A DNA stretch of 64,000 bases, taken from Strongylocentrotus purpuratus. Lineage: Eukaryota; Echinodermata; Echinoidea; Camarodonta; Strongylocentrotidae. The DNA lies in NCBI RefSeq assembly GCF_000002235.5, contig NW_022145609.1, positions 22,866,408 to 22,930,407 on the forward strand, in the 5' to 3' direction. Position numbers and translations under genes: made by a program. Under the pieces are notes generated by a model. The model was not told the origin of the DNA. It searched no databases and was given only the letters and a program-made list of their open reading frames with translations. This document shows, piece after piece, positions 44,541 to 56,160 of this stretch (position 1 is its first letter; every line of letters begins with the position of its first letter).

Positions 44541-44702
44541 CTCTGGACTAGAAACAAAGATGTTTTTTCTTCTTCATTTCCATGCACTGTATTATTATTA
44601 TTAAGTGTATACACTTAGGCTACTCTCGTTTACATTGTTATTTCAAGCTCTAGCAGGAAGCAAGTAGCTGATGGCCCTTGGAGGTGCAGAGATATCGGGA
44701 CC

Positions 44703-46510
44703 ATGGCATCTGGATGTAGCAGTGGGGAAACCTTATCAGAACCAGCGGCAGGTGACTTGGCCACTGCGATTTCTCAGGGTCCAGTTAGTGAAGAGATGCT
44801 AGAGAGATGTGCTCAAGAGGGTGGTATTGATGTCCCAAACGAGGATGGACAAACACCATTGATGCTCGCATGTTTGAAAGGTCTGGAGGATGTCGTCAAG
44901 TTCCTATTAGCAAATGGTGCCAACCCCAATTCCAAGAGCTCAAAGGATGGCAACACTGCTTTGCATTATGCATGCATGTTAGAAGACACACTAGGCAATG
45001 CATCCTGGTCAGAAAGACTCCTTGGACAAACAAAATGGAGAACCCCAAGATTTCTATTGTTAAGCTTCTTCTGAATAATGGAGCATCTGTTCAAAACAAC
45101 ATAGATGGATGGAGTCCAGTATGTGTAGCTGCATATTACTTGCTAAATGACTTTGTTGACTTCTTCTTGTCGATGGGTGATGATGATATTCTTTTGGAAG
45201 ACAAGATCAAAGCGTCTGAATTACTGGGAGTGTTAGAGGCTACTCTTTGTCAACGTCCCATCGAAGATGCTTTTCACTCTTTCTGCAGAGCCATAAACTT
45301 AAAAGAAGGTGCAGGAGTTAATGAAGGGAAAGTTCAAAACTCAGAACTTGCTGCTTGCTTCTCAGAACTCTCTCTAAAAGAATTCCACAAGCTGGAGGAA
45401 ATCAAGTCAGTTGAATCATCTGAAAGTGCTTTGAAGGCCCATGCATTTTTGGTTGGTGAGAAACTATTTCCTCCAAGTCTCAAGCACAGTTATTTCTTCC
45501 CATCCCTTGCATACTTTGCATCGCGTTTCATGTTCCATCAGGAAAAGGTAGAAAGTGGCTTTCAAATATTCTCTCATGTCCTTGATTCTGAAAGATGTGG
45601 AGAAGCTCTGCCAGGAACAGTACTACAGCAGTTATCATATGCGTATCATTTCCACCAAGTATCTTACGACATGGATGAAGAACCAGAACCTCTAGTTCGT
45701 CAACTTACTAGGGATATGTTGTCTGCATATGTTACGATATTTAAGAATGTATACATTGATAGTCTGCTGAATGTGTTTCATTCCCTTATGCAGAGGTTTA
45801 GTGTCATACTTTTTTCAGAAGCCATGGACTGGTCATCTCGTAACATTTTGAAATCCACCTTGCAAGACATAGAGAACTTACTGAGTGTCATTCGAAGTAG
45901 AATCCTGAGGGAAAGGCCTGACGAGTATAACAAGATGCCTTCCCTAACATTTGAAATCATGACGCTTGTGCGGAAGGATGAGGGTGTACTCTTCAACTGC
46001 ATATCTTTTTCAAGGGAATGGTTCCTTGTGAAAATAAGGTATATGTTGCTCAGGGTTCTGCCATCTGACAATACTTCTTACCAGGATAGGTCCAGTGGCA
46101 ACACCATACTGCACATGTTGGCATACTCTACATTTCCAGCAACTTCATTTGGATGTCTTAAAGAAGTCATGAGATGTATCCATGATCTTGCTCGGGCCTT
46201 TATACGTCATGGATGTTCTGGAGAAGCAGTGAATCATGAAGGTCAAACTGCCAGAGACATTTTGCCTGAGTTTGACTTGAAGAAGAAGCCAAATTTTAAG
46301 CTGATTGAGTCATTGTTGAGTCAACCAACCACAGTTCTACAACTGAAGGTAGCAGCTGTCAAAGCAGTCCTCCGACACAACATCAACTACCAAGACATCC
46401 TTCCTCTGAGGCTGCGTGAGCTGGTGGAAGGAGTTACAGATTTAGACTTTGAATTAACAGTGTTAGATACAGATGACAGTAGTGAAGAGAATAAGTGTTG
46501 TTGTTGTTAG
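44703..46510 (+). pseudogene. FEM1-like ankyrin-repeat gene, copy B, frameshifted
   Basis: Collinear with copies A and C, but one C is missing from a C run at 45043-45046 (four Cs, five in A and C). The frame therefore breaks after about residue 114, inside ankyrin repeat 2. Reading resumes without any other stop to 46510. There is also an in-frame 12-nt deletion near 45019. The Ser/Asp/Glu tail is replaced by a short DDSSEENK end with four cysteine codons (TGT) before TAG. The start codon context matches A and C. Nucleotide similarity to A and C is high but lower than between A and C. The intact remainder suggests a recent inactivation, an allele or a sequencing error in the homopolymer. Confidence 0.82.
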
Positions 46511-47860
46511 GTACTCACTGAATTTTCTGGATTGTCATCCATTTTATGCCCTTTATAGGAAAGATCACTCTAGTATGAAGCTGGTGTGGGAAAATGAGGT
46601 ACATAGATGTCAGTGATAGATGGTGGTAAAGTTATGAAGTCCTAGAGGTCTTAGCAATCAAATGCAAACTGGGAATTGTGTAATTTCCCCCATTAGCAGC
46701 CCTTCATTTTGTTTTCTTTGTTACATTTCTTATTTTTTCCCCCTTTTTTTCTCCATAGATATTCTATGTTCTAAATATGATACTGGACAAATCTTAACAC
46801 ACACAGGTCTGAAATGAATCTATTCCTCTATCAGCAATTGAGAGATATAGATGATTCTCAATTAAAACAAATGTAGGGCTGCTTGCAAGGGAAATTAGGG
46901 CAATCACAATTTGTATTACGTCAATTACTGCTTTTCAAATTGATAATCCCTTCTTGATTTTTGTAAAACTTTGAGCAATGTGTCAATTATCCATACAGTC
47001 CTCATGATGACCAGCCAGTCAGTTAAAAATATCCAGACCTCTACATCTTCTAGTCTTGTTCTCTCTTTATACTTTATAGTTTGTGAGTCTTTTCAGGACT
47101 CCATCTAAAGGCATCTATCGAAGAACGCATAACCGCTCAATCCTCTGCTTCTCCCTTACATGCTGATCCTCTTCAGGATGAAACAAGAAAGAAGACCTTT
47201 CCTTTGTCTCTCTTAGTTTAATTTTGTTTCCACTTTCCATCCTTCCTGTGAACCAACAATCCTTTGCAGGAATAGTCACTTGGTGTACTGTAAATCAATC
47301 AGTGTAAAACAAATGTGATAGTACATTGATGCCCTATATGCTATACAATAGCATACAACGACAAGTGAATGCAAGTAGGTTTCTTCTCTCAGCACAAGAG
47401 AGCAGCACAAAGCCAGCTAAAAAATAACTGTCTCTCTAAGTAGCAGAAATTATAACTGAAGGCCGACTTAGATGCTGAATTGAAATGCCAACTTTCCTTC
47501 ATCTATGGTCACCAAGAAATTCTAGTGTTCTCTAGTTTCCATCCTTTATTGAATAGTATTTTGATGTTCTATTTCTATAGATTATAATGCAGTTCTTGGG
47601 TAGTACATGTGTGAGTAATCATCTTCTGATAGTCTAATATGAGTGCATCACAGAATTTCTTTGTGCGGCGAACACAGACTACACATTTTCCAAAAATGTG
47701 GGTTCTGTTTCTTAAAACTGGTTGTCAATAACATTACATTAAAGTTACAGTAACTGTTATATGCTATTGACCCCATGGCATTTGATAGGCTGAGAGCAAG
47801 TTTGTCACAGAAATTAAGCATTTGCTATTGCTAACAAGTGTTATGGAACAGGGGTCTGAC
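46511..47860 (+). other. copy B 3' region, no gene recognised
   Basis: Unlike the flanks of A and C, so the duplication that made B had a different right border or B's flank was replaced. No AATAAA in the shared context is seen. Confidence 0.5.
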
Positions 47861-48017
47861 TAGAAACAAACACTTGTTATCAATTTCCATGGCTTCATTC
47901 AATGCACTCTATTATTATTATTATTAAGTGTATGCTACTCTCGTTTACATTTTTATCTCTAGCTCTAGCAAGAAGCAAGTAGCTGACAGCCCTTGGAGGT
48001 GCAGGGATATCAGGACC

Positions 48018-49934
48018 ATGGCATCTGGATGTAGCAGCGGGGAAACATTATCAGAACCAGAACCAGCAGCAGGTGACTTAGCCAATGCGATTTTTCAGGG
48101 TATAGTGACTGAACAGATGCTAGAGCGATGTGCTCAAGAGAGTCGTATTGATGTCCGGAACAAGGAAGGACAAACACCATTGATGCTCGCATGTTTGAAA
48201 GGTCTGGAGGATGTCGTCAAGTTTTTATTAGCAAATGGTGCCAACCCCAATTCCAAGAGCTTAAAGGATGGTAACACTCCTTTGCATTATGCATGCATGT
48301 TGGAAGACACACTAGGCAATGCATCCTTTCTAGAAAGACCCCGTGGATACCAGCTTGAACCAACAACATGGAGAACCCCCAAGATTTCTATCGTTAAGCT
48401 TCTTCTGAATTATGGAGCATCTGTTCAGAACAACATAGATGGATGGAGTCCAGTATGTGTAGCTGCATATTACTTGCTGAATGACTTTGTTGACTTCTTC
48501 TTGTCGATGGGTGATGATGATATTCCTGTGGAGGACAAGATCAAAGCTTCTGAATTACTTGGAGTGTTACAAGCTACTCTGGGTCAACGTCCCATCAACG
48601 ATGCTTTTCACTCTTTCTGCAGAGCCATAAACTTAAAAGAAGGTGCAGGAGTTAATGAAGGGAAAGTTCAAACCTCAGAACTTGCTGCTTGCTTCTCAAA
48701 ACTCTCTCTAAAAGAATTCCACAAGCTGGAGGAAATCAAGTCAGTTGAATCATCTGAAAGTGCTTTGAAGGCCCATGCATTTTTGGTTGGTGAGAAACTG
48801 TTTCCTCCAAGTCTCAAGCAGAGTTATTTCTTCCCATCCCTTGCATACTTTGCATCGCGTTTCGTGTTTCATCAGGAAAAGGTAGAAAGTGGCTTTCAAA
48901 TATTCTCTCATGTCCTTGATTCTGAAGGATGTGGAGAAGCTCTGCCAGGAACAGTACTAAAGCAGTTATCATATGCGTATCATTTCCACCAAGTATCTTA
49001 CGACATGGATGAAGAACCAGAACCTCTAGTTCGTCAACTTACTAGGGATATGTTGTCTGCATATGTTACAATATTTAAGAATGTACACTTTGATAGTCTG
49101 CTGAATGTGTGTCATTCCCTTATGCAGAGGTTTAGTGTCATACTTTTTTCAGAAGCCATGGACTACTCATCTCGTAACATTTTGAAATCCACCTTGCAAG
49201 ACATAGAGAACTTACTGAGTGTCATTCGAAGTAGAATCCTGAGGGAAAGGCCTGACGAGTATAACAAGATGCCTTCCCTAACATTTGAAATCATGACGCT
49301 TGTGCGGAAGGATGAGGGTGTACTCTTCAAATGCATATCTTCAAGGGAATGGTTCGTTGTGAAAATAAGGTATATGTTGCTCAGGGTTCTGCCATCTGAC
49401 AATGCTTCTTACCAGGATAGGTCCAGTGGCAACACCATACTGCACATGTTGGCATACTCTACATTTCCAGCAACTTCGTTTGGATGTTTCAAAAAAGTCA
49501 TGAGATGTATCCATGATCTTGCTCGGGCCTTTATACGTCATGGATGTTCTCTAGAAGCAGTGAATCATGAAGGTCAAACTGCCAGAGACATTTTGGATGA
49601 GTTTGACTTGAAGAAGAAGAAGCCACATTTTAAGCTGATTGAGTCATTGTTGAGTCCACCAACCACAGTTCTACAACTGCAGGAAACAGCTGTCAGAGTA
49701 GTCCTCCGACACAAGATCAACTACCAAGACATCCTTCCTTTGAGGCTGCATGAGGTGATGGAAAGAGTTACAGATTCGGACTTTAAGTCAAAGGTATTAA
49801 GAAAATTTGACAATGGCAAAAGTGAAGAAAATAGTGACAGCAACGATAGTAGTGACAGTAGTGCAGAAAATAGCGACAGTGATGACAGTAGTGACAGTGA
49901 AAACAGTAGTGAGAGTTCTGAAGACAGTGAGTGA
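48018..49934 (+). CDS. FEM1-like ankyrin-repeat protein, copy C
   Basis: Intronless, 638 aa, nearly identical to copy A in sequence and architecture: ankyrin repeats, helical/TPR-like middle, C-terminal ankyrin part, INYQD-containing VHL-box-like end and Ser/Asp/Glu tail. Scattered substitutions include I-to-V and H-to-N changes, and one codon is lost near residue 440 (CISSREW). The frame stays open upstream to 47928, but no ATG lies there; the ATG at 48018 matches the start in A and B and has a strong context. The same function is inferred as for A: substrate receptor of a CUL2 ligase. Near-identity including 3' flanks points to recent duplication or gene conversion. Confidence 0.85.
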   Translation: MASGCSSGETLSEPEPAAGDLANAIFQGIVTEQMLERCAQESRIDVRNKEGQTPLMLACLKGLEDVVKFLLANGANPNSKSLKDGNTPLHYACMLEDTLGNASFLERPRGYQLEPTTWRTPKISIVKLLLNYGASVQNNIDGWSPVCVAAYYLLNDFVDFFLSMGDDDIPVEDKIKASELLGVLQATLGQRPINDAFHSFCRAINLKEGAGVNEGKVQTSELAACFSKLSLKEFHKLEEIKSVESSESALKAHAFLVGEKLFPPSLKQSYFFPSLAYFASRFVFHQEKVESGFQIFSHVLDSEGCGEALPGTVLKQLSYAYHFHQVSYDMDEEPEPLVRQLTRDMLSAYVTIFKNVHFDSLLNVCHSLMQRFSVILFSEAMDYSSRNILKSTLQDIENLLSVIRSRILRERPDEYNKMPSLTFEIMTLVRKDEGVLFKCISSREWFVVKIRYMLLRVLPSDNASYQDRSSGNTILHMLAYSTFPATSFGCFKKVMRCIHDLARAFIRHGCSLEAVNHEGQTARDILDEFDLKKKKPHFKLIESLLSPPTTVLQLQETAVRVVLRHKINYQDILPLRLHEVMERVTDSDFKSKVLRKFDNGKSEENSDSNDSSDSSAENSDSDDSSDSENSSESSEDSE

Positions 49935-51330
49935 CAGTACCACGAGAAGGTTGAGTTGTGATAAAAGCAAAAATGATTTGGCAGTTTGCTAAGTATGTTT
50001 GCAGAAAAAGGAATGGTTTTCATGTTCGCCCTGATGTTCGAATTATGACTAGAAATAGCTTAAAAGTTTATTGCCAAATGTGAGTAGTTCTATATACACA
50101 TAACCGGGGGAGGGGTGAGGGGCTGTCGATCTAGTGAATTACCCCTCAAAGCATTTGTCACATTGTACGTGAGACCGACCTTGTTGGTCTTGTGGGCTGT
50201 AGCAATTATGTACTACACATGCATAAACAACCTGTTTCCAATTGTTTCTTAACATTACATTCACATGACCAGAACTGAAATTTATCTTGCAAAATGACTC
50301 ATCTGACTAGGGTGAAGGACTACTGAGCAGTGTGTTTTGGTGCATCCTCACAAACCAATTCTTTATTCCTTATCACTGCTTCTTTTTCGGTCTAAAGTAC
50401 ATTAAGCTACAAGTTCAAATCGTGTCATTCAATTCTCACTGCATAAATGTTACAGTAATATTTTAATTCTGATTTCTGTAAGTAATCATCAACATCTGAT
50501 CTCATTTTCTCTTGGCTATTAGAAGTAGAAGAGAGATCAAATATGAAATGTGAAAATTACAGTGTTTGTACATTGTAGTAGCCAGAGTTTATTTGATATA
50601 ATTACCTTAATTTCCTGTCTGTATATATTGAAAATAATGGTGACCAAAAGCAAAGTTAATGTATAAGCCTATTTTGTGTCTGCTTGATATAATATATGTT
50701 GCCATCATTGCCATGTACTAACAGATTTCACTGAGTCACGAAATATTTTTCGTTTATAATTTGCCTGGATGGTTTTGTTATATAAGTATTCTTTTATCTC
50801 CCTATATGTTTCAGGCCCAATAAAAGATGTGTTGTTTCGGAGTTGAAAGAAAGAGAGAATACTGTTATATTTCAGACTATGTTTGATTTCACCGGTTTTG
50901 ACATCTCATAGCTCCCTTAATTGAATTCATAAAAGTATTTGGTATTTAAAAGAAGGCTCATTCAGATATGACACGGCAAAACCCTGTTTTTTGGTATGGT
51001 TACGTGAAGTGTTATATGCCACACATTTTTGTATCTTATTTTATAGATCTTGGTGAATATACCTATGTTGCGCGCAGATCCCATTGTTTTACACGTTACA
51101 TCCGCAGGGGCTTTTTTGTGGCCGTTTATCACTTCACATCTGAACAAGCCTTAAGAGTTCAATGTACAGTATCTCTGGAATTGAACGTTGACAACTCAAT
51201 ATACATGTTTCAAAATTTTAGGGGATAAAAGTTATATTCATTTACTATCCATGTGTGCAGTCAATTTTTTGAATAAATTATTTTGAAGTTCTTGTATAAT
51301 AAATAATATTACATTAGACATAAATCAATT
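49935..51330 (+). repeat. duplicated 3' flank of FEM1-like copy C
   Basis: Nearly identical to 39475-41412 minus the 40434-41243 insertion, including the AATAAA at 50819-50824. Presumably 3' UTR to about 50840, then intergenic. Confidence 0.85.
50819..50824 (+). terminator. polyadenylation signal, FEM1-like copy C
   Basis: AATAAA in the same context as 40369-40374. Confidence 0.6.
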
Positions 51331-51486
51331 GTGACCTACAGGCGCGGATCCAGGGGGGGGGGGCCGAGCGGGCCTTGGCCCCCCCCCCCCCCCCGCAAAA
51401 AAAAAAAAAAAAAAAAAAAAGAGAGAAGAAAGGAAAAGAAGGGAAAGGGAAAGAGGAGAGAAAGGGAAAGAAAGAAAGAAGAAGAA

Positions 51487-51517
<31 letters not shown>

Positions 51518-52045
51518 AAGAAGAAAAGAAAAGGGGGAAGAAGGAAATCGGGGGGGGGGACCAAAAGGGCCCTGCCTCCCAGGCTGTTAACCCCCCCCCC
51601 CCCCCCCCCCAATCAAAAAAATAAGAGAGAAGGAAGGAAAGGGAAAGAAAAAAGGAAAAGAGGAGATACTGGCGTACTAATGGGGGGGGGGGGGCTTTGG
51701 GGGAATCAAATTCAAACGTGGTTTATTTCTAATTCCACAACGGTGGATTACAATTAATGCTGAAATGACATAATTTCCGAGATTTGTCCTCATTTTTTAG
51801 TAAATTATACGTTTGTATATGTGTTTGTTGGAAAATGACAAATTCCTAAATTACAGCCAGGCACGAAATATGATTCTTGAGATTCCTACATGTCAGGGCC
51901 CGAGGTACGGCAGGGATCGGGAGCCTCGAGCTCCCTCCCCCCCCCCCCCCCCCCACTTTATTTGAAAAAGTATATTAAAGAGAAAAAAATAGAATGAGAG
52001 CAAGAAAGAAAGAATAGTTAAATGCCAGTGCAGTGTTAAAAAATG

Positions 52046-52360
52046 AGCATCAAAATATGCTCATCTGACCGTGATTAAATGCCTAAAACCCCTAAGCTTC
52101 CGGGGGCTCTGCCCCCTGGATTCCACCTAGGGCGCTACGGCTGGCCCTTAGATGCTCATCTGACGGTAATTTATTGCCTAAAACCCCTCTTTTTTTTTGG
52201 GGGGGGGATCCGCCCCCTGTACCTCACGCCAAATAGTGAACTACCAGTGTCACAAAATAATAGGTATTAAAAAAAATGATCATCTGACCTTAATTAAACG
52301 CCTAAAACCCTGAGCTTCCGGGGCCGGACAAGTTATCAAAATGTGTTTATCTAACCGCAG
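52046..52360. repeat. satellite A array (TGCTCATCTGACCGTAATT unit), element 1
   Basis: About three to four degenerate units of roughly 90-125 bp: GCTCATCTGACCGTAATTAA, CCTAAAACCCCTGAGCTTCC, GGGGCTCTGCCCCCTGG and GCCAGTGTCACAAAT. The same unit recurs at 55730-56160, 57070-57260 and 58915-60200. Confidence 0.85.
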
Positions 52361-52439
52361 GCGCGTAGCCAGGGGGGGGGGGCGGTCCCCCCAAAACGGA
52401 AGAGGACGTAGGAAGTAAAAGGAGCAGACAAAGAACATC

Positions 52440-53560
52440 TTTGAAATTCAGACAAGGATTAAGAGTATAGAGAACGGTACAACGCATCGTCTTCTTTCTC
52501 TAATATTTTAATGAAACGTCAAAGCTTCGCGCGGGAGGGGAGGGGGGGGGGGGACTGAATTCAGAAAAGGGTTAAGAATCGAGGACGGTACAGTGAATCG
52601 TCTTCTTTCTCTCATAATCTTATGATACGTCAAAGCTTCCGCGCGGGGGGAGGGGGGGACCTGAATTCAGACGAGGATTAAGAGTCGAGAACTGTACAGC
52701 CAATCGTCTTCTTTCTCTCATTATCTTATGAAACTTAAAAGCTTCCGCGCTTCGCGCAGGAGGGGGGGGGGGAACTGAATTAAGACGAGGATTAAGAGTC
52801 GAGAACGGTACAACGAGTCGTCTTCTTTCTCTAATGATTTAATGAAACGTAAAAGCTTCCGCGCTTCGCTCGGGAGGGGGGGGGGGACCTGAATTCAGAC
52901 GAGGATTAAGAGTCGAGAACTGTACAGCCAATCGTCTTCTTTCTCTCATTATCTTATGAAACTTAAAAGCTTCCGCGCTTCGCGCAGGAGGGAGGGGAAA
53001 ACTAAATTCAGACGAGGATTAAGAGTCGAGAACGGAATTAACAACGAATCGTCCTCTTTCTTTAATAGTTTAATAGAACGTCAAAGCTTCCGCGCTTCGC
53101 GCAGGAGGGGGGCGGGCTGAATTTAGACAAGGATTAAGATTCGAGAACTCTACAATGAATCGTCTTCTTTCTCTAATATTTTGATAAAACGTAAAATTTT
53201 CCGCGCTTCGCGCGGGAGGGAAAAAACTAAATTCAGACGAGGATTAAGAGTCGTGAACGGTACAACAAATCGTCTTCTTTCTTTAATAGTTTAATGAAAC
53301 GTCAAAGCTTCCGCGCTTCGCGCTGGAGGGTGGGGGAACCTGAATTCAGACAAGGATTAAGAGTTGAGAACTCTACAATGAATCGTCTTCTTTCTCTAAT
53401 AATTTAATAAAACGTAAAATTTTCCGCGCTTCGCGCGGGAGGGGCAAAACTAATTCAGACGAAGATTTTGAGTCGAGAACGGTACAACGAATCGTCTTCT
53501 TTCTTTAATAATTTAATGAAACGTCAAAGCTTCCGCGTTTCGTGGAGGAGGGGGGGGGGA
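52440..53560. repeat. satellite B array (~113-bp unit, 10 copies), element 1
   Basis: Each unit contains ATTCAGACGAGGATTAAGAG, TCGAGAACGGTACAACGAAT, CGTCTTCTTTCTCTAAT and AAAGCTTCCGCGCTTCGCGC plus a G run of variable length. Starts at about 52449, 52558, 52666, 52778, 52892, 53007, 53118, 53230, 53343 and 53454. Six more copies are at 57370-58010. Confidence 0.92.
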
Positions 53561-53703
53561 CTCGCCCCTCCCTGCACCGACCCCCCCCCCCCCCGCATTA
53601 CATCACCGTTGGTCACCATTACGTACCAATATTTGGCTAGCATAATTTCAAATTTGGGCCCCCCCCCCCCCTAAGAAATCCTGGATCCGCGCCTGGTGAC
53701 CTA

Positions 53704-54540
53704 TGCATTATTAATTAACCTATAATTAGTTGTTGGCATTTTTATGTGTAGAAGTGAATTATGTACATCAATTACAGTGTAATTGTGTTGATTGTGGTCC
53801 AATATTAGGCCTGCAATGCATATGCATTTGTGCAATATCAAATTGGGCATGTATCTACTTGTTCGTGTATTTGTAGTTAGGTAAATGATACTTTATTAAA
53901 CCGATTATAGTAAGACAATGTAATGAAACAATTCATTTTGAACACGTTTAGTGATGTATTTATTTTGTAACAGACAGTTTTGAGAGAGAGATAGAGGGGG
54001 GGGGGGGTTGTGGGCGGGTTCGAGAAGAGTTGTATTTGTAGTTCGAATTTAATTTAGGAACGAAATCCAAAGAAGAATATATATTTGCCTATTTGTCAGT
54101 TTTTTTCAGCCATGCAGTCGTATACACATAAAAGGAAAGAGATATGAAGAGAGAGAGGGGGGGGGGGTCGAGATAGATTGACCCAGAAAGAGAGAGAGGG
54201 ATATAGATGTAGAGAGGGCGAGAAAGACATTGAGTTGGGGAGAGGGAATGACGGGGTATGAGGAGAACTAAATGAATTAAGCCTCATGCGCGCGAGGGAT
54301 AATGATAACACCTCATAATTTAAAAGTATAGATGGCATTTAACAGCGGGACAATTAACCCCTCCCCCCCCCCCCCCCCCCACAAAGGACAAGTATCCCCC
54401 GATAAATCACCATTAGAACAATTACTCTTAGGATAATTACCATCTTTGGACAATATTGCTCGATAGGTAAGTAATCATCAGTCCGGCGGATATTTCTAGA
54501 AGGTATTATTGTTCGTGGTGTAATTTTTGGCTAAGTACGT
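53704..54540 (+). repeat. continuation of the duplicated 3' flank of copy C
   Basis: Resumes collinearity with flank A (42900-43700) after the hAT-like insertion, up to about 54540. Contains G and C homopolymers and GA repeats; no gene. Confidence 0.8.
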
Positions 54541-54734
54541 ACGAGGGCAGCTATTAGGGACTTTTAGATTTGCACGTCGACAGCTTTGACTGCAACGTGT
54601 GACGTCATTTTAAGGCACTGCGCATGCGTTACGTCGTCTCAGTCGGCGAACGAGAATGCGTCAACCTTGATTTTCCTAATCTAGTACATACATACATATT
54701 GATATTTATATAGCGCCTTTACATGCTCAAGGTG

Positions 54735-55105
54735 ATCTACAGTCGATGAATATCGGAGCGATGATCTGGCAAGCGATTCTGAGGATGAGAACGCATCGGG
54801 CAAGCTCGGGCACGAGCGTCGAGGAAACACAAGGCGTCTCGGTCTTCATCAGATGCCAAGGGCAAACCTCACAACAGCGATGGCTATATACACAGGGTGC
54901 TCCAAGCTCTTCTACTGATCATTATTTTCGTGAGTTTGGCGCGAAAAATAGATTCTCTGTTGGGGGTGGCGCCAATTCCTCCACTTATGGTTGGCGGGGG
55001 GGGGGGGGGGCGGCAGTGGGCCATGCAAGGCCAACAGATTACTGCTTCGCATGTGGGAAGCAGGGTCACTGGAGGAAAGCCTGTCCGGGTGCCAGAAATC
55101 AAGCG
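54735..55105 (+). pseudogene. decayed retroelement gag-like fragment with CCHC zinc knuckle
   Basis: Frame-shifted coding remnant. The first frame reads SDDLASDSEDE (54752 on), the next a basic RARASRKHKASRSSS stretch, and the third HYFREFGAKNRFS followed by a zinc knuckle, CFACGKQGHWRKAC (C-x2-C-x4-H-x4-C, 55049-55084). The acidic-basic-knuckle order suggests a retrotransposon gag-like protein, possibly of the DIRS/tyrosine-recombinase class; the class is a guess. It fuses abruptly at 55105 to the interior of a hAT-like element. Confidence 0.6.
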
Positions 55106-55323
55106 AGATTTTTCCTCACTTTTAAGTAAATTATACTTTTTTATGCGTTTGTTGGAAAATGACAAATTCCTAATTAGGAAATAAAAAAAAAACATGTTTA
55201 GCGTCCTGTTTTTTTCGAAAAATAGGAAGGAGGAGGCCCTTTTTTTTTTCTTCCTTCAAAATGGCCGCTCAAAATGGCCGCTCGGTAATTGACAGTCTGG
55301 CTATTTTTTAAGATGGCCGCCGA

Positions 55324-55359
<36 letters not shown>

Positions 55360-56160
55360 TCGGAAATAGATCCATTTTAGCAGTGTTTTTCATGTTCTTT
55401 TTCTTTAAAAAAAAAAAAATATTATATTATATAATATATATATATATTTTAAAAAAAAAATTTAAAAAAAGAAAAAAAGAAGGAGGCGGCCCCCAAAAAG
55501 GAAGCGGGCGGGACGCTTAACATGCATATATATTTTTTAATGGCCTTACAGCCAGGCAAGAAAATGCTTCTTGAGATGCCTACATGTCATGGCCCGCGGA
55601 ACGGCGGGGATCGGGATCCTCGAGCCCCTACCCCCCCCCCCCCCCCCTCTTTTTTTGAAAAAGTATATTAAAGAGAAATAGAAAGAAAGAGAGCAAGAAA
55701 GAAAAAATAGTTAACTGCCAGTGTCAAATTATATAAAATATGCTCATCTGACCATGATTAAATGCCTAAAACCGCGAGGGCTCTACCCCCTGGATTCCAC
55801 CTAGGGCCCTAAGGCGGGCCCTTAGATGCTCATCTGACGGTAATTGAATGCCTAAAACCCATGATTTCTGGGGCTCTGCCCCCTGGAACCCACGCCAAAT
55901 AGTGTCCTGCCAGTGTCACAAATAATAAGGTATAACAAAAATGCTCATCTGACCGTAATTAAACGTCATAAACCCCTGGGCTTCCGGGGCTCTGCCCCCT
56001 GGACCCAACCAAGAGCCCTAAGGCGGGCCCCTTGATACTTATCTGACCGTAATTGAGTGCCTAAACCCTTGAGCTTCCGGGGGCTCTGCCCCTCGGACCC
56101 AACCAAGAGCCCTAAGGCGGGCCCCTTGATACTCATTTGACCGTAATAATGCCTAAAACC

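Larger units (their letters stand above)
51339..53695. mobile_element. complete non-autonomous hAT-like element, 2357 bp
   Basis: Inverted ends CAGGCGCGGATCCAG (51339-51353) and CTGGATCCGCGCCTG (53681-53695) are flanked by exact 8-bp duplications GTGACCTA (51331-51338 and 53696-53703). The equivalent sites in flanks A (about 42892) and D (about 62035) are empty. The interior holds G/C and A homopolymers, a GAA/GGAAA tract (51421-51540), satellite A units (52046-52360), satellite B units (52440-53560) and a conserved right shoulder (ACCATTACGTACCAATATTT). No transposase. Confidence 0.93.

Noticed and set aside
47928..48017. N-terminal extension of copy C by 30 codons
   Set aside because: It starts at GTG, not ATG, crosses the acceptor-like CTCTAG, and copies A and B lack the frame; the ATG at 48018 is shared by all copies.
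51325..51612. Open frames of poly-Phe and Lys/Arg-rich type
   Set aside because: They arise from A, G and GAA homopolymer or simple repeats within the hAT-like element.
52440..53560. Regularly spaced repeats resembling a CRISPR array
   Set aside because: The whole ~113-bp unit is repeated with no unique spacers, and the context is an animal genome; it is satellite B.
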